The notes beneath the pieces are model-generated. The model was not told the origin of the DNA, made no database searches, and was given only the letters and a program-made list of their open reading frames with translations. This document shows, in pieces, positions 36,516-44,625 of a stretch of DNA of 64,000 nucleotides. Position 1 is the stretch's first letter; each line of letters starts with the position of its first letter. A program made the translations under genes and the position numbers. The DNA is from QHXW01 sp963847515 (GTDB lineage: Bacteria > Acidobacteriota > Terriglobia > Bryobacterales > Bryobacteraceae): contig CAWKAA010000003.1 in the NCBI GenBank assembly GCA_963847515.1, forward strand, positions 434,001 to 498,000, written 5' to 3'.

Positions 36516-36929
36516 TCAATACAACTGCGGTCTCCTAGCCCGCCCCCGCTGGCGGGACCAGGGAAGGGAACCGAGGGTGGCTAAAAGTGCTCCAGCCGTA
36601 AGCCAAACAGCAGCGCGGAATGATAACGGGCCGGTAAACGCATAGAAACTGAGAAATAATCCTTTAAACAGGAGCACGAAGACGGCGAGGCTCCAGAGAA
36701 AAAACAAGGCGCGCATCTTGCCGCCCATTGCGAGCAAAAGGGTCAATAGTCCAAATAACGCTAAACCCAAGAGCCAATAGGTGAGTGAGCGGCCATTCCA
36801 CGGCAGGAACGCCAGATTCAAGGGAGCGCCGTTCGCCAGCGCCAGCGCCGAAATCCCTAATAGGAAAAGGGCCAGTAGGCCTCCAAACACATAGCTGTAA
36901 ACGCGCAGAAGGGCCTTGATGACGCCCAC
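36516..36929 (-). CDS. Small integral membrane protein
   Basis: 137 aa with four hydrophobic segments (GGLLALFLLGISALAL, YWLLGLALFGLLTLLLAM, ALFFLWSLAVFVLLFKGLFL, AAVWLTAGALLATLGSL) and short basic ends. No family recognised. It is transcribed away from hrcA. Confidence 0.6.
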   Translation of the reverse strand: MGVIKALLRVYSYVFGGLLALFLLGISALALANGAPLNLAFLPWNGRSLTYWLLGLALFGLLTLLLAMGGKMRALFFLWSLAVFVLLFKGLFLSFYAFTGPLSFRAAVWLTAGALLATLGSLPWSRQRGRARRPQLY

Positions 36930-36977
36930 TTAAGCCTCCGGAAAATAACAAACCCGCTATTCTATCAGGGAAGAGCA

Positions 36978-37018
36978 AGTATTGACCCTTTCCTTTTCAA
37001 CAGAATACAATCAATACT
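36978..37018 (+). promoter_or_regulatory. Putative hrcA promoter with inverted repeat (not CIRCE)
   Basis: TTGACC at 36982-36987 and TACAAT at 37006-37011, 18 bp apart, make a good promoter for hrcA. Overlapping both ends is a perfect 8-bp inverted repeat, AGTATTGA (36978-36985) and TCAATACT (37011-37018), with a 25-bp gap. The canonical HrcA site, TTAGCACTC-N9-GAGTGCTAA, is not present. Confidence 0.5.
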
Positions 37019-37042
37019 GTAGGGGAAGGTTGATTCCGTCCT

Positions 37043-38080
37043 ATGCATGACGACCGAGTGCTGAGTCCGAGAGAGCAGGAAATACTGCATTCTATCGTTC
37101 GCACGTATATCCAAACGGGCGAACCAGTTAGCTCGCGCTCGATTGCCCACCGCCGCAGCCAGACGCTCAGCCCAGCCTCTATTCGCAATGTGATGGCGGA
37201 GTTGGCGGACTCGGGATATCTTTCACAGCCGCATACCTCTGCGGGCCGGGTGCCTACCGAAAAAGCTTTTCGTTGCTATGCACGATCGATCAACACCCCG
37301 CCCCTGGGAGCGGTGCACGCCGAGCGCCTGCGCGCCGAACTGTTCGGAGAGCACACGGTAGAGCGGCGGCTGGAGCGCTCTTCGCGAATCCTGACCGAAT
37401 GGACGCTGAACGTGGGGATTGCCGCGGCTATGCCGGCTACGGGGCAGATACTTGATCACATTGAACTGTTGGCGCTGGCGGATCACCGCGTGCTCATGAT
37501 CGTGGTAACCAGCGACCAGACAGTTCACAATCGCGTGGTGACCCTCGATGACTCTGCTGCGCAGGACGAGCTGAATTCGATTCGCAATTACGTGAACCAT
37601 CATTTCAGCGGCTGGATGCTGGGCGATGCGCGCCAGGAACTGCTGCACCGCTTTGAAGAAGAGCGTGCGGCGTATGACGCCATTCTGCGGCGCCTGACCG
37701 TGTTCTGCCAGAAAGGCCTGTTGCAAGTGGATCAGTCGCCTGAGGTGCACATGGAGGGTGCTTCCAACCTTGTGAGTATCGATCTGCACCTGACGCGCGA
37801 GCGCATGCGCGACCTTTTCCGCGCGCTCGAGGAGAAGAAGCGCCTGATCGAGCTTCTGGACCGTTTTCTGGAACAGCCGGCTGGAGAAGTAGGAGTTCAT
37901 GTCGGTCTGGAAGAAGCGCACCCGGCAATGAAGGAGCTGGCGCTGATCGGAATGACGTTCGCGTTGCCTGGTGGCATGCTGGCGCGCGTTGCAGTCCTCG
38001 GTCCCATGCGCATGCACTATGAAAAGGCCATCGCGGCGGTTCTGCATATCGGCCGCGCGTTTGAAAGTCTGCCCACTTAG
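37043..38080 (+). CDS. hrcA: Heat-inducible transcription repressor HrcA
   Basis: 345 aa, full length. The N-terminal winged helix is LSPREQEILHSIVRTYIQTGEPVSSRSIAHR and SPASIRNVMAELADSGYLSQPHTSAGRVPTEKAFRCY, highly typical. The GAF-like middle and the C terminus (GMTFALPGGMLARVAVLGPMRMHYEKAIAAV) also match. It represses chaperone genes under normal conditions. It heads hrcA-grpE-dnaJ. Confidence 0.93.
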   Translation: MHDDRVLSPREQEILHSIVRTYIQTGEPVSSRSIAHRRSQTLSPASIRNVMAELADSGYLSQPHTSAGRVPTEKAFRCYARSINTPPLGAVHAERLRAELFGEHTVERRLERSSRILTEWTLNVGIAAAMPATGQILDHIELLALADHRVLMIVVTSDQTVHNRVVTLDDSAAQDELNSIRNYVNHHFSGWMLGDARQELLHRFEEERAAYDAILRRLTVFCQKGLLQVDQSPEVHMEGASNLVSIDLHLTRERMRDLFRALEEKKRLIELLDRFLEQPAGEVGVHVGLEEAHPAMKELALIGMTFALPGGMLARVAVLGPMRMHYEKAIAAVLHIGRAFESLPT

Positions 38081-38111
38081 GCGGCCTTGGCGCATCTGTT
38101 AATCTGAGAAC

Positions 38112-38657
38112 GTGGGGAACGAGAATCCAGAGTTGAGAACTATCCCGGAAGACGAAAGGTCGTCCGCCGAACGGGCCTCCGATCTGGCAGCGCAGGTCCA
38201 TGCGCTCACGGCCGAGCGCGACCGCCTGGCTGCGGAGAAGGCCGAGCTCAACGACCTCCTACTCCGGCGCACTGCCGATTTCGACAACTTCCGCAAACGC
38301 GCCGAACGGGACCGGTACGATTTTCTACAGTTTGCGGGCATGGAATTCGTGCGCGAAATGCTTCCCATCCTCGACGATTTCGAGCGGGCGCTGAAGAGCG
38401 AATCCGCCGACCCGAGCTATACCAAAGGAATTCAGCTGATTTACACCCGGCTCTATGACGCATTAAAGAAAATGGGGCTCGAGCCGATGGAAACGGTGGG
38501 TAAGGCTTTCGATCCCAATCTGCACCAGGCGGTAGAGAGGGTCGAGACGGACCGGGCGGAAGATCAATCCATTTTGGGTGAGTTTCAGAAAGGATACAAT
38601 TTCAAAAGCAAGTTGCTGCGGCCAGCCATGGTGAGGGTCGCGGTCCGTCCTTCCTGA
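38112..38657 (+). CDS. grpE: Nucleotide exchange factor GrpE
   Basis: 181 aa. A long N-terminal coiled coil (LAAQVHALTAERDRLAAEKAELNDLLLRRTADFDNFRKRAERD) leads to the four-helix and beta domain: LPILDDFERALK, GIQLIYTRLYDALKKMGLEPM and FDPNLHQAVERVE. It releases ADP from DnaK. Start GTG at 38112, 31 bases after hrcA. It precedes dnaJ by 10 bases; dnaK is not in the cluster. Confidence 0.92.
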   Translation: MGNENPELRTIPEDERSSAERASDLAAQVHALTAERDRLAAEKAELNDLLLRRTADFDNFRKRAERDRYDFLQFAGMEFVREMLPILDDFERALKSESADPSYTKGIQLIYTRLYDALKKMGLEPMETVGKAFDPNLHQAVERVETDRAEDQSILGEFQKGYNFKSKLLRPAMVRVAVRPS

Positions 38658-38667
38658 CAACTGAGCC

Positions 38668-39786
38668 ATGCCCGTGACCAAACGAGATTATTACGAAATA
38701 CTGGGTGTCAGCCGCGACGCCGACGACCCGCAGATCAAGAGCGCTTACCGAAAACTCGCGCGCGAACACCACCCGGACGTCAACCCGGGCAACCATCAAT
38801 CCGAGGAGAGGTTTAAGGAAGCGGCAGAGGCGTACAGCGTTTTGAGCGATCCGCAAAAACGCGCCGCGTATGACCGGTACGGCCATCAGGGAGTGCAGGG
38901 CGCAAGCCAGGGCTTTGATCCCTCGGGTCTCGACCTGAACGACATTCTGGGTGACTTCTTCGGCTTCGGCGATTTGTTCGGGACATCGGGCAACAGGCGG
39001 CGCAACCGCGCTCAGCGCGGCGAAGATGTCCGCTACGATCTGGAAATCCGTTTTGAAGACGCCGTGTTCGGGATGGGAGCGGAGATCCAGGTACCCCGCT
39101 CGGAAGTATGCGACCACTGCTCCGGCAAAGGCGCAGAGCCCGGAAGCGGCGCGACAACGTGCCCGGCATGTCACGGCCGCGGCGAGGTGGTGTATCAGCA
39201 AAGCTTCCTTTCGGTGCGGCGCACCTGCGGACACTGCGGGGGATCGGGGAAGATCATTCGCACGCCCTGCTCGCAGTGCCGCGGTCAGGGCTACCGGCAA
39301 GTGCAGCGCAAGCTCAAGGTCAATATTCCGGCGGGCGTGGACAACGGCACGCGCATGCGCATGACGCAGGAAGGCGAGCCCGGGGCCAACGGCGGGCCGC
39401 CCGGCGATCTGTACGTGGTGCTTAAGGTCAAGGAACACGCATTCTTCGAACGCCACGAATACGACCTGCACTGCACCATCCCCATCAACGTGGCGCAGGC
39501 GGCGTTGGGAGCCGAAATCGAGGTGCCGACACTCGAGCAGACGCAGAATCTCAAGATTCCGGAAGGCGTCCACAGCGGCGCCGAGCTTCGGATTCGCCAC
39601 AAAGGTGTGGCTCACCTGAACGGCCATGCTCGCGGCGATATCGTTGTGCACATCGAAGTCAAGACACCCACCAAACTCACAAAAGACCAGAGACGATTGT
39701 TCGAGCAGCTTCGCGAAACGCTGCCCGCGGACAACCAGCCCGCCGAAAAAGGCATCTTCGAAAAAGTCAAAGACTATTTCGTTTAG
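38668..39786 (+). CDS. dnaJ: Chaperone protein DnaJ
   Basis: 372 aa, type I DnaJ. The J domain (residues 1-70) has the HPD motif in REHHPDVNPG. A short Gly/Phe region (DILGDFFGFGDLFG) follows, then the zinc domain with four CxxCxGxG repeats (CDHCSGKG, CPACHGRG, CGHCGGSG, CSQCRGQG) and the C-terminal substrate-binding domains. It stimulates DnaK ATPase. Last gene of the cluster. Confidence 0.95.
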   Translation: MPVTKRDYYEILGVSRDADDPQIKSAYRKLAREHHPDVNPGNHQSEERFKEAAEAYSVLSDPQKRAAYDRYGHQGVQGASQGFDPSGLDLNDILGDFFGFGDLFGTSGNRRRNRAQRGEDVRYDLEIRFEDAVFGMGAEIQVPRSEVCDHCSGKGAEPGSGATTCPACHGRGEVVYQQSFLSVRRTCGHCGGSGKIIRTPCSQCRGQGYRQVQRKLKVNIPAGVDNGTRMRMTQEGEPGANGGPPGDLYVVLKVKEHAFFERHEYDLHCTIPINVAQAALGAEIEVPTLEQTQNLKIPEGVHSGAELRIRHKGVAHLNGHARGDIVVHIEVKTPTKLTKDQRRLFEQLRETLPADNQPAEKGIFEKVKDYFV

Positions 39787-40120
39787 AGTGCCGAGCCGTC
39801 CGCGAGCAACGAGGCCGGACGTGGCGGCGGACCTGGGGCTCTGCCCCAATAGAGCTAACTTAATTGCAACCGCGCAGCAAGAGTTGACGGCATGTTTCTG
39901 AGAACTCGTATCTCGACCGCGCTGGCAAAAGTCCGACTCGGCTTTCTCGTCCAACTGGATTACCTCCGGCTTGCCGACCACTCGCACGAGCGCTCTGACC
40001 CTTTACGCCAGTTGCGATCGGACGTAGCCTGTTGGTCGACAGCGGCACGCGCGCGATTCGCATCCGGCGCGCGTGAGCACCCCGAAATCGTCTTGCGGCG
40101 CGAGGGCTCGCCAATCTGAA
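39787..40120. other. Intergenic after dnaJ, no gene recognised
   Basis: A small hairpin, TGGGGCTCTGCCCCA at 39834-39848, lies 48 bases after the dnaJ stop and may help end transcription, though no T-run follows it. The rest has only weak, overlapping open frames on both strands without recognisable content. Confidence 0.4.
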
Positions 40121-40277
40121 CTTGACTCGCGTCATCTTGTCGCGGTAAGCTAAGAATTCTTGGTATGGGACGCAAAGGCGCAAAAGAACGATTCGTTGCC
40201 CGGTTCACTGGACATGTGAATTCTGCGGATGCTGTCGCTGCGCGACCTCCGCGGATACGGCATAGTCCAGTTCATTC
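40121..40277 (+). pseudogene. Truncated duplicate of the padR promoter and 5' coding region
   Basis: This segment repeats 41306-41461 almost base for base: the CTAAGAATTCTT palindrome, the ATG (40165) and the first ~37 codons of the PadR gene. An extra A (CGCAAAGG instead of CGCAAGG) shifts the frame after MGRK, and the homology ends at TTCATTC, where the intact copy continues. It is a partial direct duplication; the lipoprotein-like genes lie between the two copies. Confidence 0.8.
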
Positions 40278-40303
40278 TTGCTCGTATATAGAGTTCTCAG
40301 ACT

Positions 40304-40714
40304 ATGTGCTCTAGCCCTCAGTTCTCCCGTAAATATGCGCTTTCAATCTTGACCGGCATTGTGCTCTGCTCGACCGCCCTCAGCTCAGGGTGCTCAAAGA
40401 CGCAAAATGATCCGAATAGGGCTGAAGGCAGGCAGGCAGCCGTGAAGAAACACCATGATCATCCGAATACGGCTGAAGGCACCAGTGCAGCCTTGAAAGA
40501 GATTATTGCAGTTGTGGGGAAGTCCCTCGCCGGCCTTCCCGTACCGCCTTCAGTTCCGGCAGTTTGTGAGGATGAGATGACGAAGTTGAGAGAGGTATCA
40601 AAGAGGTCGCCAGGTACCGAAGACGCCGCGACCGCCAATTCGGCTCTTCTTCGTTGTACTTCGAAAGCGACGAACGAAACAAACTGCAAAGGAAACCCCA
40701 ACCCTGCGGTGTAG
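40304..40714 (+). CDS. Putative lipoprotein, 136 aa
   Basis: The N terminus KYALSILTGIVLCSTALSSGCSK is a signal peptide with a lipobox, and a hydrophilic part follows (DDP-rich, KKHHDHPNTAEG, EDEMTKLREVSKRSPG). No homologous family is recognised. The next frame, 40654-41310, overlaps its end and lacks a good start, so both may be one lipoprotein of about 330 aa split by a frameshift near 40.65-40.71 kb. Confidence 0.55.
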   Translation: MCSSPQFSRKYALSILTGIVLCSTALSSGCSKTQNDPNRAEGRQAAVKKHHDHPNTAEGTSAALKEIIAVVGKSLAGLPVPPSVPAVCEDEMTKLREVSKRSPGTEDAATANSALLRCTSKATNETNCKGNPNPAV

Positions 40715-41310
40715 TCTACTTTACCCCCCCGATAAAGCCGCTCGATCCAGGTCAGCCCGCCCCCGAACTCTCAGAACCCAGAGCCGTTGACGTCTCGGTG
40801 CACGATCAGACCGCAGCAGCTTGCAAGGAAATCGCCGGAGCAGGCGACGCGGTCTCGTCCACTTCAGCTGGTGCTGACGCCGCGGACGACATACTCGCCT
40901 CAGTCCTCGGGCAATACAGTTGTGGAACTTGGTTTAAGGCGGCTGCGAAAAACGATCCAACTCTTCTGATTGTCCCGACTTTTGTTCCTACGACTCAATT
41001 GTTACGAGATCTAAGGACGTACACAAACGGCGTTGTTGATGTCACGCCTGAGGCTGTGCTTGCGAGCAAGGTCAAGCGTGTAGATCGCGGAGTGGTAGCA
41101 ATCCAGGTTGGAGGCACGATTGCCCCCGTTGCAGTGTTGTGGATCGTTCCAGTTGGAGGCACGCCAGGCCAAGTGCTCGATGAGGCTCACGAGGCCGTGC
41201 AGCAGAGGGTGAACCAGGTAGGTAAGGCTGTGGGGGATGGCTGCAAGGCAGTCGGTCGTGCCAGTAGTTTGCCGCCGGCAACTGTCACCCCGATTAGTTC
41301 TTCCACTTGA
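40654..41310 (+). CDS. Hypothetical protein, possibly the 3' part of the preceding lipoprotein gene
   Basis: The frame has only a TTG start inside the preceding gene and no ribosome binding site. The protein shows Pro-rich (FTPPIKPLDPGQPAPEL) and Ala-rich segments, then LLIVPTFVPTTQLLRDLRTYTNGVVDVTPEAV and GGTIAPVAVLWIVPVGGTPGQVLDEAHEAVQQRV. Codon usage looks like that of a real gene. Not recognised; best read as a continuation of the lipoprotein. It ends 39 bases before padR, at the second repeat copy. Confidence 0.45.
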   Translation: MYFESDERNKLQRKPQPCGVVYFTPPIKPLDPGQPAPELSEPRAVDVSVHDQTAAACKEIAGAGDAVSSTSAGADAADDILASVLGQYSCGTWFKAAAKNDPTLLIVPTFVPTTQLLRDLRTYTNGVVDVTPEAVLASKVKRVDRGVVAIQVGGTIAPVAVLWIVPVGGTPGQVLDEAHEAVQQRVNQVGKAVGDGCKAVGRASSLPPATVTPISSST

Positions 41311-41334
41311 CTCCCGTGATCGCGGCCAGGTAAG

Positions 41335-41348
41335 CTAAGAATTCTTAG
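41335..41348 (+). promoter_or_regulatory. Palindrome at the padR start, candidate operator
   Basis: CTAAGAATTCTTAG is a perfect 14-bp palindrome ending two bases before the padR ATG. A copy with one mismatch (CTAAGAATTCTTGG, 40150-40163) precedes the truncated duplicate. Position suggests autoregulation by the PadR protein or a site blocking translation or transcription start; this is inference. Confidence 0.45.
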
Positions 41349-41349
41349 T

Positions 41350-41688
41350 ATGGGACGCAAGGCGCAAAAGAACGATTCGTTGCCCGGTTCACTGGACATG
41401 TTGATTCTGCGTACACTGTCACGGCGCGACCTGCACGGATACGGCATCGTCCAGTTCATTCAGCAATCGTCCGACAACGAGCTCCTGGTCGAGGAGGGCT
41501 CGCTGTACCCCGCTCTCCAGCGGCTGGAACTAAACGGCTGGATCGACGGTGTCTGGGGCGTGACGTCGAACAATCGGCGGGGGAGGATCTACAAGATCAC
41601 TGCGGCTGGCCGCAAACAGCTGGCCGTTGAAACCGGGAAGTATGCCAAACTCACGTTGGCGATCGCGCGCGTGATGGGAGCGGAGTGA
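41350..41688 (+). CDS. PadR-family transcriptional regulator
   Basis: 112 aa. The winged helix is DMLILRTLSRRDLHGYGIVQFIQQ, then LLVEEGSLYPALQRLELNGWIDGVWGVTSNNRRGRIYKITAAGRKQL, the standard PadR pattern. In Acidobacteria such short PadR genes commonly precede ADOP permeases; here the stop TGA shares its A with the permease ATG at 41688. It probably controls this two-gene operon. Confidence 0.9.
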   Translation: MGRKAQKNDSLPGSLDMLILRTLSRRDLHGYGIVQFIQQSSDNELLVEEGSLYPALQRLELNGWIDGVWGVTSNNRRGRIYKITAAGRKQLAVETGKYAKLTLAIARVMGAE

Positions 41689-44426
41689 TGGACGTGTTAC
41701 GGCGGCTGAGGTATTGGATGGAAAGCGCCAGGCGCAGCGAGGCGCTGCGTGAGGAAATGGAACTCCACCTTGCGGAAAAAGCCGCGGAAATGCAAGCAGA
41801 CGGTATGACGGCGGAGCGCGCCCGGGCTGAAGCGCGCCGGCGATTTGGCAACGTCGGACTGAAGCACGAAGAGTCACGGGAGATTTGGATGACACGGTTT
41901 TGGTCGGAACTTGGCCAGGATGTCCGCTATGGCTGCCGCACCATGACCGCCAACAAGGTGTTCAGCGCTCTGGCGGTCTTGTCACTGGCGCTCGGCATCG
42001 GCGCCAATACTACGATCTACAGCTTCATGGAGTCGATTCTGTTGCGCTCGCTGCCGGTGGCCGATCCCGAGTCGCTGGTGGTCTTGAATTGGCATAGCCG
42101 GCCACCCCAGAACGCCAACAAGGAATGGGTCCACGTCATGCACGGGGTACAGGGCATGGCGTGGCCGGGCGATAAAGGCGCCATGGTCAGCGGCATGTTC
42201 CCATACGGCGCATTCGAGACGCTTCGCGAGGAGAATCCCGTCTTTTCCACTCTTTTCGGATACTTCAACGGACTAAACCGTACCCTGGCCGTCCGCGGGC
42301 AGGCCATGAGTGCCAGCGCGGAGTACGTGACCGGCGAGTATTTTCGCGGCCTGGCAGTGTCACCGGCCGCGGGACGCCTCATCGACTCCGAAGACGACCG
42401 TCCAGGCGCAGCGCCGGTCGCCGTAATCAGTTTCGCGACAAGCCAAAATCGCTTTGGAGGACCGCCCAATGCGATTGGACAGTCGATTCTCGTCGATAAC
42501 ATTCCCTTCACGGTGATCGGCGTCGCGCCGCCGGAATTCTTCGGGGTCGACCCTGCGGAGGCGCCGGACCTCTACCTTCCGTTGCACACAAATGTGCTCG
42601 TCGACGGCGCCGGAGCGGCTCGTATGTATCCCGATGGAAACTTCTACTGGATCGAAATGATGGGCCGCCTGCGTCCCGGCGTCAGCATGGCCCAGGCGCA
42701 GGCAGTGCTGGCTCCTCGTTTCCATCAATGGGTTGCCAGCACGGCTAAGACCGACGGTGAGCGTGTCAAATTGCCCGCGCTGATTCTGAATCCCGGCGCC
42801 GAAGGTCTTGGCAGCCTGCGCCGCCAGTATTCGAAGCCTCTGTACGTACTCCTGGCGATGGTGGGATTGATCCTGGCGGTCACGTGCGCGAACATCGCCA
42901 ATCTGCTGCTGGCAAGGGCCGCCGCGCGACGCCGCGAAATGGCTGTCCGGCTCAGCCTGGGGGCGGGACGGTTCCGCGTCGTGCGGCAGTTGCTTACCGA
43001 GAGTGTGATGCTGGCATCGCTCGGCGGAGCATTCGGGGTCTTGTTTGCGATCTGGGGCATGCGATCGCTGACGTTTCTGTTCTCCCACGGGCAGGAGAAC
43101 TTTACGCTGCACGCGGAATTGAACTGGAACGTGCTGGGCGTGACGGCGGCGCTCTCAGTGGTTTGCGGCCTGCTATTTGGCCTCGCTCCAGCGATTCAGT
43201 CGACGCGTCCGGACGTCATGCCCGCGCTAAAGGATGGCCGGGGGGGCGGACCGCGCCGCCGCGCGCAGCACGTTCTGGTGGTCGCCCAAATCGCGATCTC
43301 TTTTCTCATCCTGGTCGCCGCGGGCCTGTTTGTCCGGACACTCAACAAGCTGCACTCCGTCCAACTGGGATACGCTCGCGAGAACATCCTTCTGTTTTCG
43401 TTGAATGCGCGCCAGGCCGGGCATCGCGACCCGGAGATCGCCATTTTTTACGCGGACCTGCGCAAGCGCTTCGAATCGATCCCCGGCGTGAGCAGCGCGA
43501 CGCTTTCGCAATCCTCGATCATCAACGCCGGCCGCGCCGGGCAGGCAATCAGGGGGCCAATGAAGATCGGCGCTGTTACCATCGAAGACGCGCGCGTTCT
43601 GGCCGCCGGACCGCGTTTCCTCACGACGATGCAGATTCCGATCCTGGCCGGGCGTGAAATTGACGACCGCGACCAACCGGGCTCGAGGCCGGTTGCAGTG
43701 ATCAGCGAGGAGCTGGCGCGAACTTACTTCGGGAACGAGAATCCGGTGGGCAGGCGCATCACGCTCCCGGACGAGAAGCGCGATCTCGAAATCGTCGGCG
43801 TGTCGGCTAACCTGCGGTACGGTGGTCTGAAAAATGAAGAGGAGAGTGCAATGACCGTGTTCGTAGCGGTCAGCCAGTTTTCTCCGGACCGAATGACCTA
43901 CGCGCTGCAAACTGCGGGTGATCCGCTGAGGTATGTCCGGAGTGTGCATGAGATCGTGCGGGAGGCAGATTCCCGTATACCGGTCACCAACGTGGTCACG
44001 CAGGCAGCAGAAATCGATCGGACGATCAGCCGGGAAATCACGTTCGCGAAATTGTGTACGGGTTTCGCGGTTCTCGCTCTCCTGATCGCGTGCGTGGGGC
44101 TCTACGGAACGATGTCGTACACCGTCGCGCGGCAGGTCGGCGAGATCGGAATCCGTATGGCTCTGGGCGCGCAACGCGGCGCCGTGGTTTGGATGGTTCT
44201 GCGCCGCGTTCTACTACTGGCGGCGGTGGGACTCGCGATCAGCGTGCCTGCCGCGTTGATCACGTTCCGGCTTGTCAAATCGCTTCTGTTCGAGACCCAG
44301 CCCAATGATCCGGTAACCCTGGCGCTGGCCGGTGTCGTCCTCCTAAGCGCTGCGATTCTCGCTGGCTATGTGCCGGCAAGGCGAGCGTCCCGAATTGATC
44401 CGCTGGCGGCTCTGCGGCACGAGTAA
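41688..44426 (+). CDS. ADOP-family ABC-type permease (FtsX/MacB-like), intact
   Basis: 912 aa. An N-terminal ADOP leader (EEMELHLAEKAAEMQADGMTAERARAEARRRFGN) precedes the first helix, LAVLSLALGIGANTTIYSFMESILL, a MacB-type periplasmic domain, three helices of the first FtsX unit (LLAMVGLILAVTCANIANLLLARAAARRREMAVRLSLGAGR), a second periplasmic domain and the last FtsX unit (LCTGFAVLALLIACVGLYGTM ... LAGYVPARRASRIDPLAALRHE). There is no ATPase gene beside it. Such proteins may transmit mechanical force or export; the role is unknown. Confidence 0.9.
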   Translation: MDVLRRLRYWMESARRSEALREEMELHLAEKAAEMQADGMTAERARAEARRRFGNVGLKHEESREIWMTRFWSELGQDVRYGCRTMTANKVFSALAVLSLALGIGANTTIYSFMESILLRSLPVADPESLVVLNWHSRPPQNANKEWVHVMHGVQGMAWPGDKGAMVSGMFPYGAFETLREENPVFSTLFGYFNGLNRTLAVRGQAMSASAEYVTGEYFRGLAVSPAAGRLIDSEDDRPGAAPVAVISFATSQNRFGGPPNAIGQSILVDNIPFTVIGVAPPEFFGVDPAEAPDLYLPLHTNVLVDGAGAARMYPDGNFYWIEMMGRLRPGVSMAQAQAVLAPRFHQWVASTAKTDGERVKLPALILNPGAEGLGSLRRQYSKPLYVLLAMVGLILAVTCANIANLLLARAAARRREMAVRLSLGAGRFRVVRQLLTESVMLASLGGAFGVLFAIWGMRSLTFLFSHGQENFTLHAELNWNVLGVTAALSVVCGLLFGLAPAIQSTRPDVMPALKDGRGGGPRRRAQHVLVVAQIAISFLILVAAGLFVRTLNKLHSVQLGYARENILLFSLNARQAGHRDPEIAIFYADLRKRFESIPGVSSATLSQSSIINAGRAGQAIRGPMKIGAVTIEDARVLAAGPRFLTTMQIPILAGREIDDRDQPGSRPVAVISEELARTYFGNENPVGRRITLPDEKRDLEIVGVSANLRYGGLKNEEESAMTVFVAVSQFSPDRMTYALQTAGDPLRYVRSVHEIVREADSRIPVTNVVTQAAEIDRTISREITFAKLCTGFAVLALLIACVGLYGTMSYTVARQVGEIGIRMALGAQRGAVVWMVLRRVLLLAAVGLAISVPAALITFRLVKSLLFETQPNDPVTLALAGVVLLSAAILAGYVPARRASRIDPLAALRHE

Positions 44427-44625
44427 GACATTGTCCTTTGTCCCGCAACGAAGGATGAAAATGTTCCGCGCCCGCGCACATTGATCATGGTAGCTGCTCG
44501 CGATAGAGGCCGAGCCACGTTGGGATCGAGGACGCGGCCGCAACTTCTCAAATTTCCTTCGATTTCACCTACGAAAGCACGTTGCCATTGGACAGTCGGG
44601 AAAGCCTGTCCTACGATGTATCCTT

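Noticed and set aside
38602..39987. Minus-strand frame of 461 aa opposite dnaJ
   Set aside because: Long only because of GC bias; dnaJ is unambiguous.
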